Source of the DNA: Ornithinimicrobium murale
Lineage (GTDB): Bacteria; Actinomycetota; Actinomycetes; Actinomycetales; Dermatophilaceae
Direction: 5' to 3'
Length of the DNA: 64,000 nucleotides
Assembly: GCF_003352835.1 (NCBI RefSeq)
Contig: NZ_QLVD01000010.1
Span: 222,536 to 286,535, forward strand
The notes beneath the pieces were generated by a model, which was given only the letters and a program-made list of their open reading frames with translations, was not told where the DNA came from and made no database searches. Each line of letters starts with the position of its first letter. Position 1 is the first letter of the stretch. Below are positions 27,305 through 36,662 of this stretch, one piece after another. A program made the position numbers and the translations under genes.

Positions 27305-27991
27305 TCATGGCTCGTGGGGCAAGAGCGTCAGCTCCCAGGCCTGCAGGAACAGGAGGGGGTCGAGGTAGTCGTCCTTCCCCCGGACCGCCCCCAGGTGCAG
27401 GCAGGTCCGGGGCAGACAGTGACTGCCCAGCACTCCCAGGAGGCCGAGCCGATCACCAGCGGACACCGGCTGCCCCTGCTCGATCCGCTCGGTCACGGGT
27501 TGATACGTGCTGCGCACTCCGCTGGGGTGCGTGACCGAGACGATCCCGACGCCCGCGATCCTCCCGCTGTAGCTGACCGTGCCGTCAGCCACCGCGAGAA
27601 CAGGTGCATAGGTGAAGCCCGCGAGGTCGACGCCGCGGTGCCCGGGCAACCACCGCTCCTCGGGAGGATCGAAGGTGTTCACAACCTCCGGTTGCCCTGG
27701 CAGTGGCCACTGCCAACTCCCTCGCGGTTCCACTGCCTGCGAGGCACCCCGCCCGACCGTCCCGTGCACAGCCGCCTCCTCGACACGGACCGTCTCCATG
27801 ACGAGGTGCGAGGCAGCCCGGGTCAGTCCGTGGACAAAGGAGACGACCAGGTGGCGCTGCTCCTCATTCTCTACAGGGAGTCGGTGGTCCGGGGCTGCCG
27901 CGACCGGCACCACGCACAGTGCTGCCAGCACCAACCCGAGAGTCACGCGCACCGCGGCCGAGGCCAGGCGATGGGCTCGGTGGCACCGCAT
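27305..27991 (-). CDS. Secreted M23 (LytM-type) peptidase
   Basis: 228 aa from ATG 27991, which overlaps the dprA stop by 4 nt and has GGGGGAG 6 nt upstream; an ATG five codons earlier is less likely. The N-terminus (basic, then AAVRVTLGLVLAALCVVPVAAA) is a Sec signal peptide. The C-terminal ~130 residues are an M23 domain: zinc ligands in GHRGVDLAG (His and Asp) and the last-strand LHLGA, with the WQWPLPG lead-in typical of these proteins. Two Cys near the end (GSHCLPRTCLH) may form a disulfide. Acts on peptidoglycan cross-links or is a non-catalytic regulator; extracytoplasmic. Confidence 0.88.
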   Translation of the reverse strand: MRCHRAHRLASAAVRVTLGLVLAALCVVPVAAAPDHRLPVENEEQRHLVVSFVHGLTRAASHLVMETVRVEEAAVHGTVGRGASQAVEPRGSWQWPLPGQPEVVNTFDPPEERWLPGHRGVDLAGFTYAPVLAVADGTVSYSGRIAGVGIVSVTHPSGVRSTYQPVTERIEQGQPVSAGDRLGLLGVLGSHCLPRTCLHLGAVRGKDDYLDPLLFLQAWELTLLPHEP

Positions 27992-29100
27992 CACGCTCTC
28001 CCCCACCCGTCGAGACGCAGCTCGGCCATCCCGCGGCTCTGCAGGTCCCCGAGCGCCCCGAGCACCTCACGGGCTGACAGCCCGGCCTGCACCGTGAGCT
28101 CCTCCACCGTCTTGGAGCGGAACGGCGCCAAGGTGGACCACACCAGGTGCGGGAGGGGCTCCAACTGGTCCTCGGGCCGCTCCGGCCCGCGTCTGCGGGG
28201 TGCCAGGTCATCGCCGCCGATCTCACCGAGCAGATCGACCACCTCTGCCGCGTCGGTCACCAGCACGGCGTTCTCCTCCCGCACGGCGTAGTGGCACCCC
28301 GCGGAAGCCATCGATGTCACCGGGCCAGGGACCGCGCCCACCGGCCGCCCGATGCCCGACGCATCGCGCAGGGTGCGCAGTGACCCGGACCTCAGGCCCG
28401 CCTCGACCACCACCGTGCCGGTGGCCAGGGCGGCGATCAGGCGATTGCGGGCCAGGAACCTGGGGCGCGTCGGTGAACTTCCCGGTGGCACCTCGCTGAC
28501 GACCGCTCCGGTCCGGGCGATCTGCTCGATCAGGTCACTGTGTGCCGTGGGATAGGGACGATCCACCCCTCCGGCCAGCACGGCGACGGTCGGGGTCTCC
28601 ATCGCGAGCGCGGCCCGGTGCGCCGCGGCGTCGATGCCGAAGGCCGCTCCAGAGACGACGGTGAAACCACGCGCCCCGGCTCCGGAGGCGATCTCGGCGG
28701 CCACATGGTTGCCATACGGGGTGCTCGCCCGGGCCCCCACGACGGCGACACTGCGCCGCGGGACATCGTTCAGTGGCAGCGGCCCCCGGACCCACAGACA
28801 CCAGGGTGGGACGTCCAGGTCACCCAGCGCATCGGGCCACTCGGGATCGCCCGGCAGCAGTGTGCGCGCTCCGAGCCGGCCGCAGATCTCACGGTCACGC
28901 GCCAGGTCCAGGTGCTCGAGTCGTGCAGCGAACCGGTCGACGCGCTTGCCCGAGGGGCTGACTCCACCGCGGGCCGCGATCTCGAAGGCATCGACGTAGC
29001 CGAAGTGGTCGATCAGCCCGAGGGCGACACTGTCGGTGGGCTCGGCAAGTCGCGCCCAGGCCATGCGGGCCGTCATCTCGTCCGTGACTTCGTGACTCAC
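27991..29100 (-). CDS. dprA: DNA-processing protein DprA (Smf)
   Basis: Binds incoming single-stranded DNA and loads RecA during transformation; in actinobacteria its role is less clear. 369 aa from GTG 29100 (GGAGG 5 nt upstream; GTGA overlap with the comM stop). Rossmann-like core: VAVVGARASTPYGNHVAAEI (about 115–134), VVSGAAFGIDAAAHRAAL, VAVLAGGVDRPYP, RFLARNRLIAAL and VVVEAGLRSGSL, all diagnostic. A C-terminal winged-helix segment (KTVEELTVQAGLSAREVLGAL) completes the family layout. Coupled to comM before it and to the M23 gene after it. Confidence 0.95.
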   Translation of the reverse strand: MSHEVTDEMTARMAWARLAEPTDSVALGLIDHFGYVDAFEIAARGGVSPSGKRVDRFAARLEHLDLARDREICGRLGARTLLPGDPEWPDALGDLDVPPWCLWVRGPLPLNDVPRRSVAVVGARASTPYGNHVAAEIASGAGARGFTVVSGAAFGIDAAAHRAALAMETPTVAVLAGGVDRPYPTAHSDLIEQIARTGAVVSEVPPGSSPTRPRFLARNRLIAALATGTVVVEAGLRSGSLRTLRDASGIGRPVGAVPGPVTSMASAGCHYAVREENAVLVTDAAEVVDLLGEIGGDDLAPRRRGPERPEDQLEPLPHLVWSTLAPFRSKTVEELTVQAGLSAREVLGALGDLQSRGMAELRLDGWGRA

Positions 29101-30632
29101 GCCGCCACCTCCGAGCTCGTCCGGAGCGCGAGGGCGTGACCGAGGTGCCCCGCCTGCGGGCGGTCGACGCCGTCGAGGTCCGCGAGGGTCCAGGCGATCC
29201 GCAGACACCGGTCATAGCCGCGCAGTGTCAGCTCGCCCACATCCATCGCCCGCTCCAGGGGCCGGGTCACCAGGCGTGGCAGCCGCCACCGGTCGCCACG
29301 CAACATGCTCCCCGGGACCTCCGCGTTGACCGTCCAGGGAGTCTCCGACCAACGCTCACGTTGTCGCTCCCGGGCGGCACGGACCCGTTGTGCCACTTCG
29401 TGGGTGGTCTCACCTGGCGGTCCGGCGAGAGCCGTCAGACTGACCGGCAACAGACTGACCCGGACGTCGATGCGGTCCAGGAGCGGACCGCTCAGTTTGC
29501 CGAAGTAGGTCCGGCGGGCTAGAGGGGTGCACTCACATCGCTCGCCCTTGCCGACGCCACGACCGCAGGGGCAGGGGTTGGCCGCGGCGACCAGCTGGAA
29601 GCGGGCCGGGAGCCGGGTCTGCCGGTCCGCGCGGGCGATCACGACCTCGCCGCTCTCCAGCGGCTGCCGCAGGCCGTCGAGGACGTCGCGTCGAAACTCC
29701 GGGGTCTCGTCCAGAAAGAGGACACCACGGTGAGCCCGCGACACGGCACCCGGACGCACTCGCGCGCTGCCGCCGCCGATGACCGCCGCCATGGAGGCAC
29801 CGTGGTGGGGCGCCACAAAGGGCGCGCGTGCGACCAGGGACCGGGCGCTGTCCAGCACCCCCAGCACCGAGTGCACGGCCGTGACCTCCAACGCCTCGGA
29901 CCGCTCCAGCTCCGGGAGCAGACCGGGCAGCCGCTCAGCGAGCATCGTCTTGCCCGCTCCGGGGGCACCCACCATGAGCATGTGGTGCCTGCCGGCGGCG
30001 GCCACCTCGAGTGCAGCCCTGGCCTCCGGCTGCCCCACCACGTCCGCCAGGTCGGGGACCAGCTCGCTCGGACCGCGGTCCGGCACCAGCGCCGCGGGCA
30101 CAGGGACCGCCCCGGCGTGGGCCGCGAGATGCAGGTCGATCAGTTCACGCAGCGAGGAGACCCCATAGATCCGAACCCCCGGGACGAGCACCGCCTCACG
30201 AGCGTTGGCGCTGGGCACCACCACGGTGCGCATGCCAGCATCAGCGGCCGCTACGACCATGGGCAGCACGCCGGCGACCGGCCGCACGGCCCCGTCCAGG
30301 CCCAGCTCCCCGATATGCACAACCGACTCCACCACCGTCGGGGGCAGGACCGCGGTGGCAGCGAGCTGGGCGACCGCGATGCCGATGTCGAACCCGCTGC
30401 CGGTCTTGGGCAACCAGGCGGGTGTCAGGTTGATGGTCCAGCGTCGTTGCGGGATCGTCAGGCCACAGTCCTCCACCGCCGCCCGGATGCGGTTGGGCGC
30501 ACGGGAGCAGGCGGCGTCGGGCAGACCGCTCATGGTCATCGCCGGCAGGCCCTGCGCCATGTGCGCCTCGACCTCCACCAACCGTCCCTCCACCCCGCTG
30601 AGGGCGACGGCATGCGTCCGCCCGAGCCCCAT
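29097..30632 (-). CDS. comM: YifB/ComM-family Mg chelatase-like AAA+ ATPase
   Basis: 511 aa. ComM in Vibrio is a hexameric helicase for branch migration during transformation. Layout: N-terminal ChlI/Lon-like domain (GRTHAVALSGVEGRLVEVEAH, NLTPAWLPKTGSGFDIGIAVAQL), AAA+ core with Walker A GAPGAGKTMLAERL (about 215–228), Walker B GVLFLDETPEFRRDVLD, and a C-terminal Mg-chelatase domain with the Cys cluster NPCPCGRG…CEC and LSGPLLDRIDVRV. ATG 30632 overlaps the yraN stop by 4 nt; the open frame upstream is antisense-type padding. Member of the conserved yraN–comM–dprA operon. Confidence 0.95.
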   Translation of the reverse strand: MGLGRTHAVALSGVEGRLVEVEAHMAQGLPAMTMSGLPDAACSRAPNRIRAAVEDCGLTIPQRRWTINLTPAWLPKTGSGFDIGIAVAQLAATAVLPPTVVESVVHIGELGLDGAVRPVAGVLPMVVAAADAGMRTVVVPSANAREAVLVPGVRIYGVSSLRELIDLHLAAHAGAVPVPAALVPDRGPSELVPDLADVVGQPEARAALEVAAAGRHHMLMVGAPGAGKTMLAERLPGLLPELERSEALEVTAVHSVLGVLDSARSLVARAPFVAPHHGASMAAVIGGGSARVRPGAVSRAHRGVLFLDETPEFRRDVLDGLRQPLESGEVVIARADRQTRLPARFQLVAAANPCPCGRGVGKGERCECTPLARRTYFGKLSGPLLDRIDVRVSLLPVSLTALAGPPGETTHEVAQRVRAARERQRERWSETPWTVNAEVPGSMLRGDRWRLPRLVTRPLERAMDVGELTLRGYDRCLRIAWTLADLDGVDRPQAGHLGHALALRTSSEVAA

Positions 30633-31000
30633 CAGGCCACCCCGATCAGGTGCTCGAGCTGTGCCGGGGCACCGGGTGGGCGCAACACGCCGATGACGTC
30701 GATCCGCACCTCGTCCGAGCGCTGGTCGTGCTCCCGCAGCCACCGGATGGCAAGTCTGCGCAGGCGGCCGGCCTTGGCGCGGGTGACCGCCTCGACCGGG
30801 GTGCCGAACGCCGTCGACCGGCGTGTCTTCACCTCACAGAACACCAGGCACGCGCCGTCCCTGGCCACGATGTCTAGCTCACCCTGGTCACACCGCCAGT
30901 TGCGTTCGACGACCTCATAGCCCAAACCGGTCAGGTACTCGCAGGCCAACCCCTCGCCATACGCCCCGATCGCGCTCGCGACCTGATGGGACATTCCCAT
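30632..31000 (-). CDS. yraN: UPF0102 (YraN) nuclease-fold protein
   Basis: 122 aa. Endonuclease-like alpha/beta fold of unknown role, always near comM/dprA. Conserved residues: GAYGEGLACEYLTGLGYEVVERNWR, then GELDIVARDGACLVFCEVKTRRS, which holds the restriction-nuclease-type E…D…ExK constellation. Two candidate ATGs (31000 and 30994) share one GGAGG/GGAG region; either is possible. Coupled to comM by an ATGA overlap. 134 nt separate it from the DUF2469 gene. Confidence 0.9.
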   Translation of the reverse strand: MGMSHQVASAIGAYGEGLACEYLTGLGYEVVERNWRCDQGELDIVARDGACLVFCEVKTRRSTAFGTPVEAVTRAKAGRLRRLAIRWLREHDQRSDEVRIDVIGVLRPPGAPAQLEHLIGVA

Positions 31001-31134
31001 CTCCACCACCTCCGGGACCACCGTCGCGGTGGCCACCTCGCCCGGAAAGGACGACGGAGGATCTGTGGATGGTCTGCCGGCCCAGCAGGCCCTGGGGAGG
31101 ACCGTGCCGCGGCGTGCACGAGACCTCTGTCCTC

Positions 31135-31455
31135 CTAGGAGTCGCGATCCAGCTTGGTCAGGTCCAGGTCGCTCTTGGCGAGCTCCTCGACGTTGACGTC
31201 CTTGAAGGTGATGACGCGGACGTTCTTGACGAACCGTGCGGGTCGGTAGACATCCCACACCCAGGCATCGGTCATCGTCACCTCGAACCAGGTCTCGCCG
31301 CCGCCCGTGCGCACCTGCACATCGACCTCGTTGGCCAGATAGAACCGCCGCTCGGTCTCCACCACATGGCTGAACAGGCTCACCACATCGCGGTACTCGC
31401 GATACAGCTGCAGCTCCATGTCGGTCTCGTACTTCTCGAGATCCTCGGCGCTCAT
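31135..31455 (-). CDS. DUF2469 family protein
   Basis: 106-aa acidic, soluble protein conserved in actinobacteria at this exact position. Clear match to the family: [20 protein letters not shown] at the start, [16 protein letters not shown] in the middle, and [18 protein letters not shown] near the end. Function unknown. ATG 31455 overlaps the rnhB stop by 4 nt, so it is cotranslated with lepB–rnhB. Confidence 0.92.
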   Translation of the reverse strand: MSAEDLEKYETDMELQLYREYRDVVSLFSHVVETERRFYLANEVDVQVRTGGGETWFEVTMTDAWVWDVYRPARFVKNVRVITFKDVNVEELAKSDLDLTKLDRDS

Positions 31456-32210
31456 GCTTGGTTCATCTCCCTCGCCTCGGGCGGGACGCTCAGGTCCCGG
31501 TCGGTGGTGCCGGTGATATTCCACGACCGGCGGTGGTGGACGCACGCGCCCAGGGCGCGCAGCGCCTCCTGGTGCTCGGGGGCGGCATAGCCCTTGTTCA
31601 ACTCCCAGGAGTATGCCGGGTGCTCGGGGGCGATCGAGATCATGTGGTCGTCGCGGGTCACCTTGGCCAGCACGCTGGCGGCGGCGACCGACGAGCACGT
31701 CATGTCCGCCTTGATCATGGTCCGCACCGGTGTCTGTGGCGGCGCTGCGTCCTCGGCCAGGGCCAGCAGGCCCTCGCTCCTGGGGTCGGTGAGCCAGTCG
31801 TGGTTGCCGTCCAGCACGATCAGGTCGGGCGTGACGGCAAGCTGTGTCAGGGCCCGCTGCCCGGCCAACCGCAGCGCGGCCATGATGCCGATCGCATCGA
31901 TCTCCGCGGGCCACGCGTGCCCGACGCCCCAGCCCAGGGCCCAACGCTTGATCCGTGGTGCGAGGCGTTCGCGGGCCTGTTGGGTGAGCAGCTTGGAGTC
32001 CTTGACGCCCTGGGGTGCGCTGCGACAGGTGGGGTCGATCGCGACCACGCCCACCGACACCGGGCCGGCCAGGGCGCCGCGACCGACCTCGTCCATGCCG
32101 ACCAGGACGGTGTGCCCCTCTCGCATCAGGGCACGCTCCAGCCGCAGGCTCGGGCGGGTGCTGCGCGGCGGCGTGCGCCGGCGCGTCCCGCCACGGGTCA
32201 GCTGGGTCAC
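31452..32210 (-). CDS. rnhB: Ribonuclease HII
   Basis: Removes ribonucleotides and RNA primers from DNA duplexes. 252 aa. Catalytic carboxylates visible: [14 protein letters not shown] (Asp-Glu pair, about 38–51), [13 protein letters not shown] Asp ([11 protein letters not shown], about 130) and the C-terminal block [21 protein letters not shown] basic ~25-residue N-terminus is unconserved. GTG 32210 overlaps the lepB stop by 4 nt. Confidence 0.95.
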   Translation of the reverse strand: MTQLTRGGTRRRTPPRSTRPSLRLERALMREGHTVLVGMDEVGRGALAGPVSVGVVAIDPTCRSAPQGVKDSKLLTQQARERLAPRIKRWALGWGVGHAWPAEIDAIGIMAALRLAGQRALTQLAVTPDLIVLDGNHDWLTDPRSEGLLALAEDAAPPQTPVRTMIKADMTCSSVAAASVLAKVTRDDHMISIAPEHPAYSWELNKGYAAPEHQEALRALGACVHHRRSWNITGTTDRDLSVPPEAREMNQA

Positions 32211-33112
32211 TGGTGCCCCGCGACGGGATCCGGGACGGACCCGAAGACGTCCTGCGGGTTGGTGAAGAACTCGAACCGGTCCAACGGCCAGACCAACGCG
32301 AAGGCCTGCCCGACCACCCGGTCCGCCGGGATCGACCCGGCGGTGCCGGTGCCGTCGTCGTGGGCGCGGGAGTCCCTGGAGTAGGAACGGTGGTCACCCA
32401 TCATCCAGTAGCTGTCTTCCGGCACGGTGATGTCGAAGTTCTCCTGGCTGGGTTCGTCCCCCTCGAACAGATAGGTCTCGATGAGCGCCTCGTCGTTGAC
32501 CGTGAGCCGTCCCTGGTCGTCACAGCACACGATGTGGTCGCCACCGACGCCGATGACCCGCTTGATGAGGTGGTGGCTCTCCCCCTCCGGGGCGATGCCC
32601 ACGAACTTGGCGGCCTCCACGAGCGGGCCGATGATCGGGCCCCGGTCCACCTCGTCGCTGGGGGGCAACCACCCACCCGGGTCCTCGAAGACGATGATGT
32701 CGCCGCGCTCCACCGACATCGGCCCTGCCTGGATCTTGCTGACCAGCACCCGGTCGCCATAGACCAGGGTCGTCTCCATCGAGCCCGAGGGGATCCAGAA
32801 TGCCTGCACCAGGAAGGTCTTGATCAGGAAGGAGATCAGCAGGGCTGTCACGCCGATGATCAGGACCTCGCGCACGAAGTGGACCACCGGGTGCCGCCGC
32901 GTGCGTCCCTGGGACGCCGAGCGCTCCCGCCCCGGGTGCACGGCGGTGGCCCCACTCGCGTGCTCCTCCTCGACTGTGGGCGCACCCTCAGCGTGCCGCT
33001 CGTCGACCTCGAGGTGCTGCTCGTCGACTGCGGGGCTCTGCGGGCCCGCTGTGCTGCTCGGATCGTCAGGGGCGGCGGCCCCGCTCTCAGCGGATCGCGA
33101 GTCGTGCGTCAC
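32207..33112 (-). CDS. lepB: Signal peptidase I
   Basis: Membrane-bound serine/lysine protease that removes Sec and Tat signal peptides. 301 aa from GTG 33112. Residues 1–80 are an acidic, disordered cytoplasmic segment; one transmembrane helix spans about 81–103 ([20 protein letters not shown]); catalytic Ser111 is in [10 protein letters not shown] and the general-base Lys184 in [11 protein letters not shown]. The C-terminal signature is [13 protein letters not shown]. Three Cys-free domains aside, a CC pair (IVCCDDQ) is present. Position beside rplS and rnhB is canonical. GTG start is a judgement between several in-frame options. Confidence 0.93.
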   Translation of the reverse strand: MTHDSRSAESGAAAPDDPSSTAGPQSPAVDEQHLEVDERHAEGAPTVEEEHASGATAVHPGRERSASQGRTRRHPVVHFVREVLIIGVTALLISFLIKTFLVQAFWIPSGSMETTLVYGDRVLVSKIQAGPMSVERGDIIVFEDPGGWLPPSDEVDRGPIIGPLVEAAKFVGIAPEGESHHLIKRVIGVGGDHIVCCDDQGRLTVNDEALIETYLFEGDEPSQENFDITVPEDSYWMMGDHRSYSRDSRAHDDGTGTAGSIPADRVVGQAFALVWPLDRFEFFTNPQDVFGSVPDPVAGHQ

Positions 33113-33392
33113 GGGTGGTGTCCTCGTCTGCGGGTCGTTGGTCGGGCCTCTTGCGTCGACACTAATACCCCTGGCTGGGTGTCGTGGCCCCGACGCGGCC
33201 GGCGGGCCGATCGGCAGGAGAGCCGGCCTGCGAACAGCAACGCCTATGCCTGCTCTGCGGCGCGCCCAACTCGACCTGCCGCGCCCCGTGGTGGCCGCCA
33301 CAAGGAGTGCCGTGGCACGCATTCGGGCGGCCGCACGAGCGCGAGGGGGTCTGCTTGCTCGCGTGCCATGCGGGCGAACCGCGGCATACGAG
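33113..33392. other. Intergenic region without a supported gene
   Basis: 280 nt between lepB and the rplS terminator. A Cys-rich open frame (from GTG 33184, with CLLCG and CLLACH) crosses it but runs on antisense through rplS, has no ribosome site and no family match, so I do not call it. The AT-rich CTAATA at 33162–33167 (TATTAG on the minus strand) could be the lepB −10 box; nothing else is recognised. Confidence 0.4.
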
Positions 33393-33423
33393 AGCCGCCC
33401 CGGCCAGACGGTCCGGGGCGGCT
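33393..33423 (-). terminator. Terminator after rplS
   Basis: Perfect 11-bp stem AGCCGCCCCGG (33393–33403) / CCGGGGCGGCT (33413–33423), 9-nt loop, 24 nt past the rplS stop on the minus strand. Confidence 0.8.
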
Positions 33424-33447
33424 GCTGCGCAGAGGGTTCGCGGCGTG

Positions 33448-33807
33448 TCAGGCCGTCGGGGTGTTGTCGCGCTTCTCGCGGATCTTCGCGGCCTTGCCGC
33501 GCAGGTCGCGCAGGTAGTAGAGCTTGGCGCGACGGACGTCACCGCGGGAGACGCGCTCGATCTTCTCGACGTTCGGGGAGTGCACCGGGAAGGTGCGCTC
33601 GACGCCGACGCCGAAGCTGACCTTGCGGACGGTGTAGGTCTCGCCGATACCGCCGCCGTGGCGCCGGATGACGACGCCCTGGAAGATCTGGACGCGGGAG
33701 CGCGTGCCCTCAATGACCTTCACGTGCACCTTGATGGTGTCGCCGGCGCGGAACTCCGGGATGTCGTCGCGCAGGCTGGCTGCGTCGACGTCGTCGAGCT
33801 TGTGCAT
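33448..33807 (-). CDS. rplS: 50S ribosomal protein L19
   Basis: 119 aa, normal length. L19 sits at the subunit interface. [19 protein letters not shown] start, [32 protein letters not shown] and the ending [28 protein letters not shown] are diagnostic. ATG 33807 begins the conserved part. It is monocistronic: its own promoter lies about 150 nt upstream and a strong terminator follows, unlike genera where it is the last gene of the rpsP–rimM–trmD operon. Confidence 0.96.
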   Translation of the reverse strand: MHKLDDVDAASLRDDIPEFRAGDTIKVHVKVIEGTRSRVQIFQGVVIRRHGGGIGETYTVRKVSFGVGVERTFPVHSPNVEKIERVSRGDVRRAKLYYLRDLRGKAAKIREKRDNTPTA

Positions 33808-33963
33808 GATCAGTTCGCTTTCTCGTCGGTGCCACAGGTCACCCACGGCGGTGTGCCGTCACGTCGGACGGTCGTGGTCAAGGGGTGTGTCAGCCCGTCC
33901 TGATCGCGCACTTCCCCCTGTGGCAGGGGCACGATGTCCTCGTCCGGGCGGACGCAAGGGTCA

Positions 33964-33993
33964 AGTTTGCCACACCCGCACCCCCTGGGCCAA
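33964..33993 (-). promoter_or_regulatory. Candidate rplS promoter
   Basis: On the minus strand TTGGCC (33993→33988), 18-nt spacer, CAAACT (33969→33964). Predicted start near 33957 gives a ~150-nt leader that contains a perfect CCCCTG-TGG-CAGGGG hairpin (33915–33929). Sequence match only. Confidence 0.4.
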
Positions 33994-34020
33994 TCCCGTG
34001 GGGACTGACCGGGGAGAGCC

Positions 34021-34038
34021 GGCCGTCGGCATACGGCC
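34021..34038 (-). terminator. Small GC-rich hairpin after trmD
   Basis: GGCCGT (34021–34026) / ACGGCC (34033–34038) with loop CGGCAT, directly after the trmD stop on the minus strand. Short, but the only structure before the rplS promoter. Confidence 0.4.
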
Positions 34039-34040
34039 CC

Positions 34041-34739
34041 TCAGTCGGACAGCAGATCCGGTCGCCGCGCGGCGGTGCGCTGCAGCCGCTGCTCGTGCCG
34101 CCAGGCCGCGATGGCACCATGGTTGCCGGACAGCAGGATCCCGGGCACCTCACGGCCCCGCCAGGAGGCGGGCTTGGTGTAGACGGGGTACTCCAGCAGA
34201 CCGTCCTCATGGGACTCCTCGACCAGCGACTGCTCGTTGCCGATGACGCCGGGGATGAGCCGGGCGATCGCCTCGACCATGGCCAGCACGGCGACCTCTC
34301 CCCCGTTGAGGACGTAGTCGCCCAGGGAGAGCACGGAGACGGGCATCCGCTCGGCCGCCTCCTCATAAACGCGCTCGTCGATGCCCTCGTAGCGGCCGCA
34401 GGCGAACGCCAGCCAGGGTTCGGCCGCCAGGTCGCGGGCGGTCTGCTGGGTGAACGGGGTGCCACCCGGCCCCGGGACGATCAGGTGCGGCACGGTGCCA
34501 CCTTCGACGTCCTGGGTAGCCAGCGCGTCGAGCGCCTCACCCCACGGCTCGGGCTTCATCACCATGCCCGCGCCGCCGCCGTAGGGGCTGTCGTCCACGG
34601 TGCGGTGCCGGTCGTGGGTGTGGTCGCGCAGGTCGTGGACGTGCAGGTCCAGCAGCCCGTTGCGGCGCGCGGTGCCGATGAGGCTCAGGTCCAGCGGCGC
34701 GAGGTAGTCCGGGAAGATCGTGATGACATCCAGGCGCAT
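34041..34739 (-). CDS. trmD: tRNA (guanine-37-N1)-methyltransferase
   Basis: SPOUT-class enzyme that makes m1G37 and prevents frameshifting. 232 aa. [16 protein letters not shown] start, [17 protein letters not shown] (about 49–65), the knot region [11 protein letters not shown] and [14 protein letters not shown], and [23 protein letters not shown] with the catalytic Asp. ATG is 1 nt after the rimM stop, so the pair is coupled; together they finish 16S assembly and tRNA modification. Confidence 0.97.
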   Translation of the reverse strand: MRLDVITIFPDYLAPLDLSLIGTARRNGLLDLHVHDLRDHTHDRHRTVDDSPYGGGAGMVMKPEPWGEALDALATQDVEGGTVPHLIVPGPGGTPFTQQTARDLAAEPWLAFACGRYEGIDERVYEEAAERMPVSVLSLGDYVLNGGEVAVLAMVEAIARLIPGVIGNEQSLVEESHEDGLLEYPVYTKPASWRGREVPGILLSGNHGAIAAWRHEQRLQRTAARRPDLLSD

Positions 34740-34740
34740 G

Positions 34741-35247
34741 TCAGTCCCCCAGCTCCAGCAGACCCCCTGGTGGGTTGACGATGACCCGGCGGGCCTCCTC
34801 GTCGATCTCGGGGACCAGCTCCTCGACGAACGGGATGAGCAGCTCGCCGCCGTCGGCGCGGCGGACCTCGAGCAGGTCCTGCACGTCCCGGGTATGCAGC
34901 CCGCTCACCTCTCCCACGACCGTCCCGTCGGACAGGGCGACGGTGAACCCGAGGATGTCCTCTTCGTACCACCCGTCGTCCTCGACCTCTGCCTCGGCGT
35001 CCTCGGGCAGCAGCAGCCGGGTGTTGCGCAGCGCCTCGGCGGCCGTCCGGTCGGCAACGCCCTCGAAGCCGAGCAGGTAGATCTGTTGGTGCAGCCGCAC
35101 CGACCGCAGGGTCAGGGGCCCGCGGTCCGGCTCCGTGGCGAACTCGGTGCCGACCGTGAACCGCTCCTCCGGTGCGTCGGTGTGGGTCTGGACGGTGACC
35201 TCACCCTTCAGGCCGTGGGCCTTGCCGATGCGGGCGACGACGAACAC
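34741..35247 (-). CDS. rimM: 16S rRNA processing protein RimM
   Basis: Assembly factor for the 30S head that binds S19. 168 aa. N-terminal beta-barrel begins [17 protein letters not shown], the family signature; the C-terminal PRC-barrel part has [20 protein letters not shown] and [29 protein letters not shown] 13-bp hairpin upstream separates it from the rpsP–KH pair, so it may have partly separate expression. Confidence 0.95.
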   Translation of the reverse strand: MFVVARIGKAHGLKGEVTVQTHTDAPEERFTVGTEFATEPDRGPLTLRSVRLHQQIYLLGFEGVADRTAAEALRNTRLLLPEDAEAEVEDDGWYEEDILGFTVALSDGTVVGEVSGLHTRDVQDLLEVRRADGGELLIPFVEELVPEIDEEARRVIVNPPGGLLELGD

Positions 35248-35310
35248 GGGCGCTCCTCTGGGACGGGACGTGGTGGGCGGTCCCCGGCGAGTTCACCGGC
35301 CGGGAACAGA

Positions 35311-35354
35311 CTGGAGGGGTATGACGACAGGTGACTGCCGGCATACCCCTCCAG
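35311..35354 (-). terminator. Hairpin between the KH gene and rimM
   Basis: Perfect 13-bp stem CTGGAGGGGTATG (35311–35323) / CATACCCCTCCAG (35342–35354) with an 18-nt loop, 18 nt past the KH-gene stop. It may end or attenuate the rpsP–KH transcript before rimM–trmD. Confidence 0.65.
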
Positions 35355-35371
35355 GGTGGTGCGTGGTGGGC

Positions 35372-35614
35372 TCAGCGAGCCCGGTCGGTGTCGACGATGT
35401 CGACGCGGACCTTCTCGCCACCGGCGAGCGCACCCATGACGGTGCGCAGCGCGCTGGCGGTCCGGCCGCGCCGGCCGATCACCCGGCCGAGGTCCTCGGG
35501 GTGGACCCGCACCTCCAGGACGTCGCCGTGGCGGACGTTCTTGGTGCGCACGGTCACGTCACCGTCGTGGTCGACGATCCCCTTGACGAGGTGTTCCAAG
35601 GCCTCTTCAAGCAT
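35372..35614 (-). CDS. KH-domain RNA-binding protein (KhpA-like)
   Basis: 80 aa, one type-II KH domain with the RNA-binding GxxG loop in GRVIGRRGRTASALRTVM (about 44–61) and an acidic helix start MLEEALEHLVKGIVDH. In firmicutes KhpA pairs with KhpB to control cell division and sRNAs; in actinobacteria the role is not established. It follows rpsP by 2 nt and is translationally coupled to it. Confidence 0.93.
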   Translation of the reverse strand: MLEEALEHLVKGIVDHDGDVTVRTKNVRHGDVLEVRVHPEDLGRVIGRRGRTASALRTVMGALAGGEKVRVDIVDTDRAR

Positions 35615-35616
35615 GA

Positions 35617-36465
35617 TCAGCCCTCGGCCTTGTCGGTGCCGATCTCGGCACCCGTGTCAGCGGACTGCTTGGCAGCGCCGCCCGCGGGCTCGAAGCCAGC
35701 GGCCTGGGCGGCCTCAGCCGTGCGGAACCAGACCTCGGCCGTGGTGGCGTCATACCACTGGGAGCCCTCGACGTGGAACTTCATCGAGTCCTTGTTGCCC
35801 TTGACGGTGAAGCCCACGGGGGCCGATCCGTCCTCGGTCACGGGGGCGGAGTCGGGGCCGAACCCACCGTCGACCGCGGCAGCGTCGACCGCTGCAGCGA
35901 CCTCGGTCGCCGGCTCGGCGCCCGCGGCCTCCGCAGCGTTTCCGGCAGCTGGTGCCTCGGCGTCAGCGGTCGCCTCGGCCGGGGACTCGGCGGCCACCTC
36001 TGCGGCGGCAGCCTCGTCGGCCTTCTTGTCGGACTTCTTGTCGGCCTTGGCCTTCTCGTCCTTCTTGGCCGGCTTCTCGTCCTTCTTGGCCTTGGAGGTC
36101 GGCGTGTCGCTGGCCTCCTTGCCGTCGGCAGCGGCCAGTGCGGCCTCGTAGAGCGACTTCTTGTCCTGGCGGGGCTCGGCGGCCTTGAGGGTGCCCTCGG
36201 CGCCCTCCTCGCCCTTGAACTTCTGCCAGTCGCCGGTCACCTTCAGCAGCGCGGCGACCTGCTCGGTCGGCTGCGCGCCCACGGACAGCCAGTACTGCGC
36301 ACGCTCGGAGTCGATCTCGATGAGTGACGGCTCCTCGGCCGGCACGTAACGGCCGATCTCCTCGATGGCACGGCCATCGCGCTTCTTGCGGCCGTCCATG
36401 ACGACGACGCGGTAGAACGGTGCACGGATCTTGCCCATGCGCTTCAGACGAATCTTGACAGCCAC
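35617..36465 (-). CDS. rpsP: 30S ribosomal protein S16 fused to a sunset-like C-terminal domain
   Basis: 282 aa, more than twice ordinary S16. Residues 1–95 are S16 ([46 protein letters not shown]). Residues ~120–215 form a Lys/Ala/Glu-rich linker (first strongly basic, then acidic). Residues ~219–262 ([20 protein letters not shown], then [15 protein letters not shown]) match the pattern I know as the sunset domain, a small module with conserved GN, HxxGS, WY and F/AGF positions. GTG 36465 is the start by homology; AGGAG is 13 nt upstream. A weak promoter candidate on the minus strand is TTCGTG (36628→36623), 18 nt, CACAAT (36604→36599). Forms a pair with the KH gene. Confidence 0.9.
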   Translation of the reverse strand: MAVKIRLKRMGKIRAPFYRVVVMDGRKKRDGRAIEEIGRYVPAEEPSLIEIDSERAQYWLSVGAQPTEQVAALLKVTGDWQKFKGEEGAEGTLKAAEPRQDKKSLYEAALAAADGKEASDTPTSKAKKDEKPAKKDEKAKADKKSDKKADEAAAAEVAAESPAEATADAEAPAAGNAAEAAGAEPATEVAAAVDAAAVDGGFGPDSAPVTEDGSAPVGFTVKGNKDSMKFHVEGSQWYDATTAEVWFRTAEAAQAAGFEPAGGAAKQSADTGAEIGTDKAEG

Positions 36466-36662
36466 GAGTTCGGGTGTCTCCTCATTCTTGGTCAGGGTGA
36501 GCAGCCGCTTGCCCACGTGGGGAAACACGCGCGGGGCGGTCGCTCGGGAACACGCTGGAGTCGGAGAGAGGGGCCGACCCGCAGACGGGTACCGGCCTAT
36601 TGTGCCAGATCCCGCGAGCACCCACGAACCACGCACACTCCCACCCGTGGCCCGGCCGAGCG

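Noticed and set aside
33184..33903. Cys-rich plus-strand frame with CLLCG and CLLACH pairs
   Set aside because: No ribosome site, continues antisense through rplS, pairs do not match a known zinc-finger spacing.
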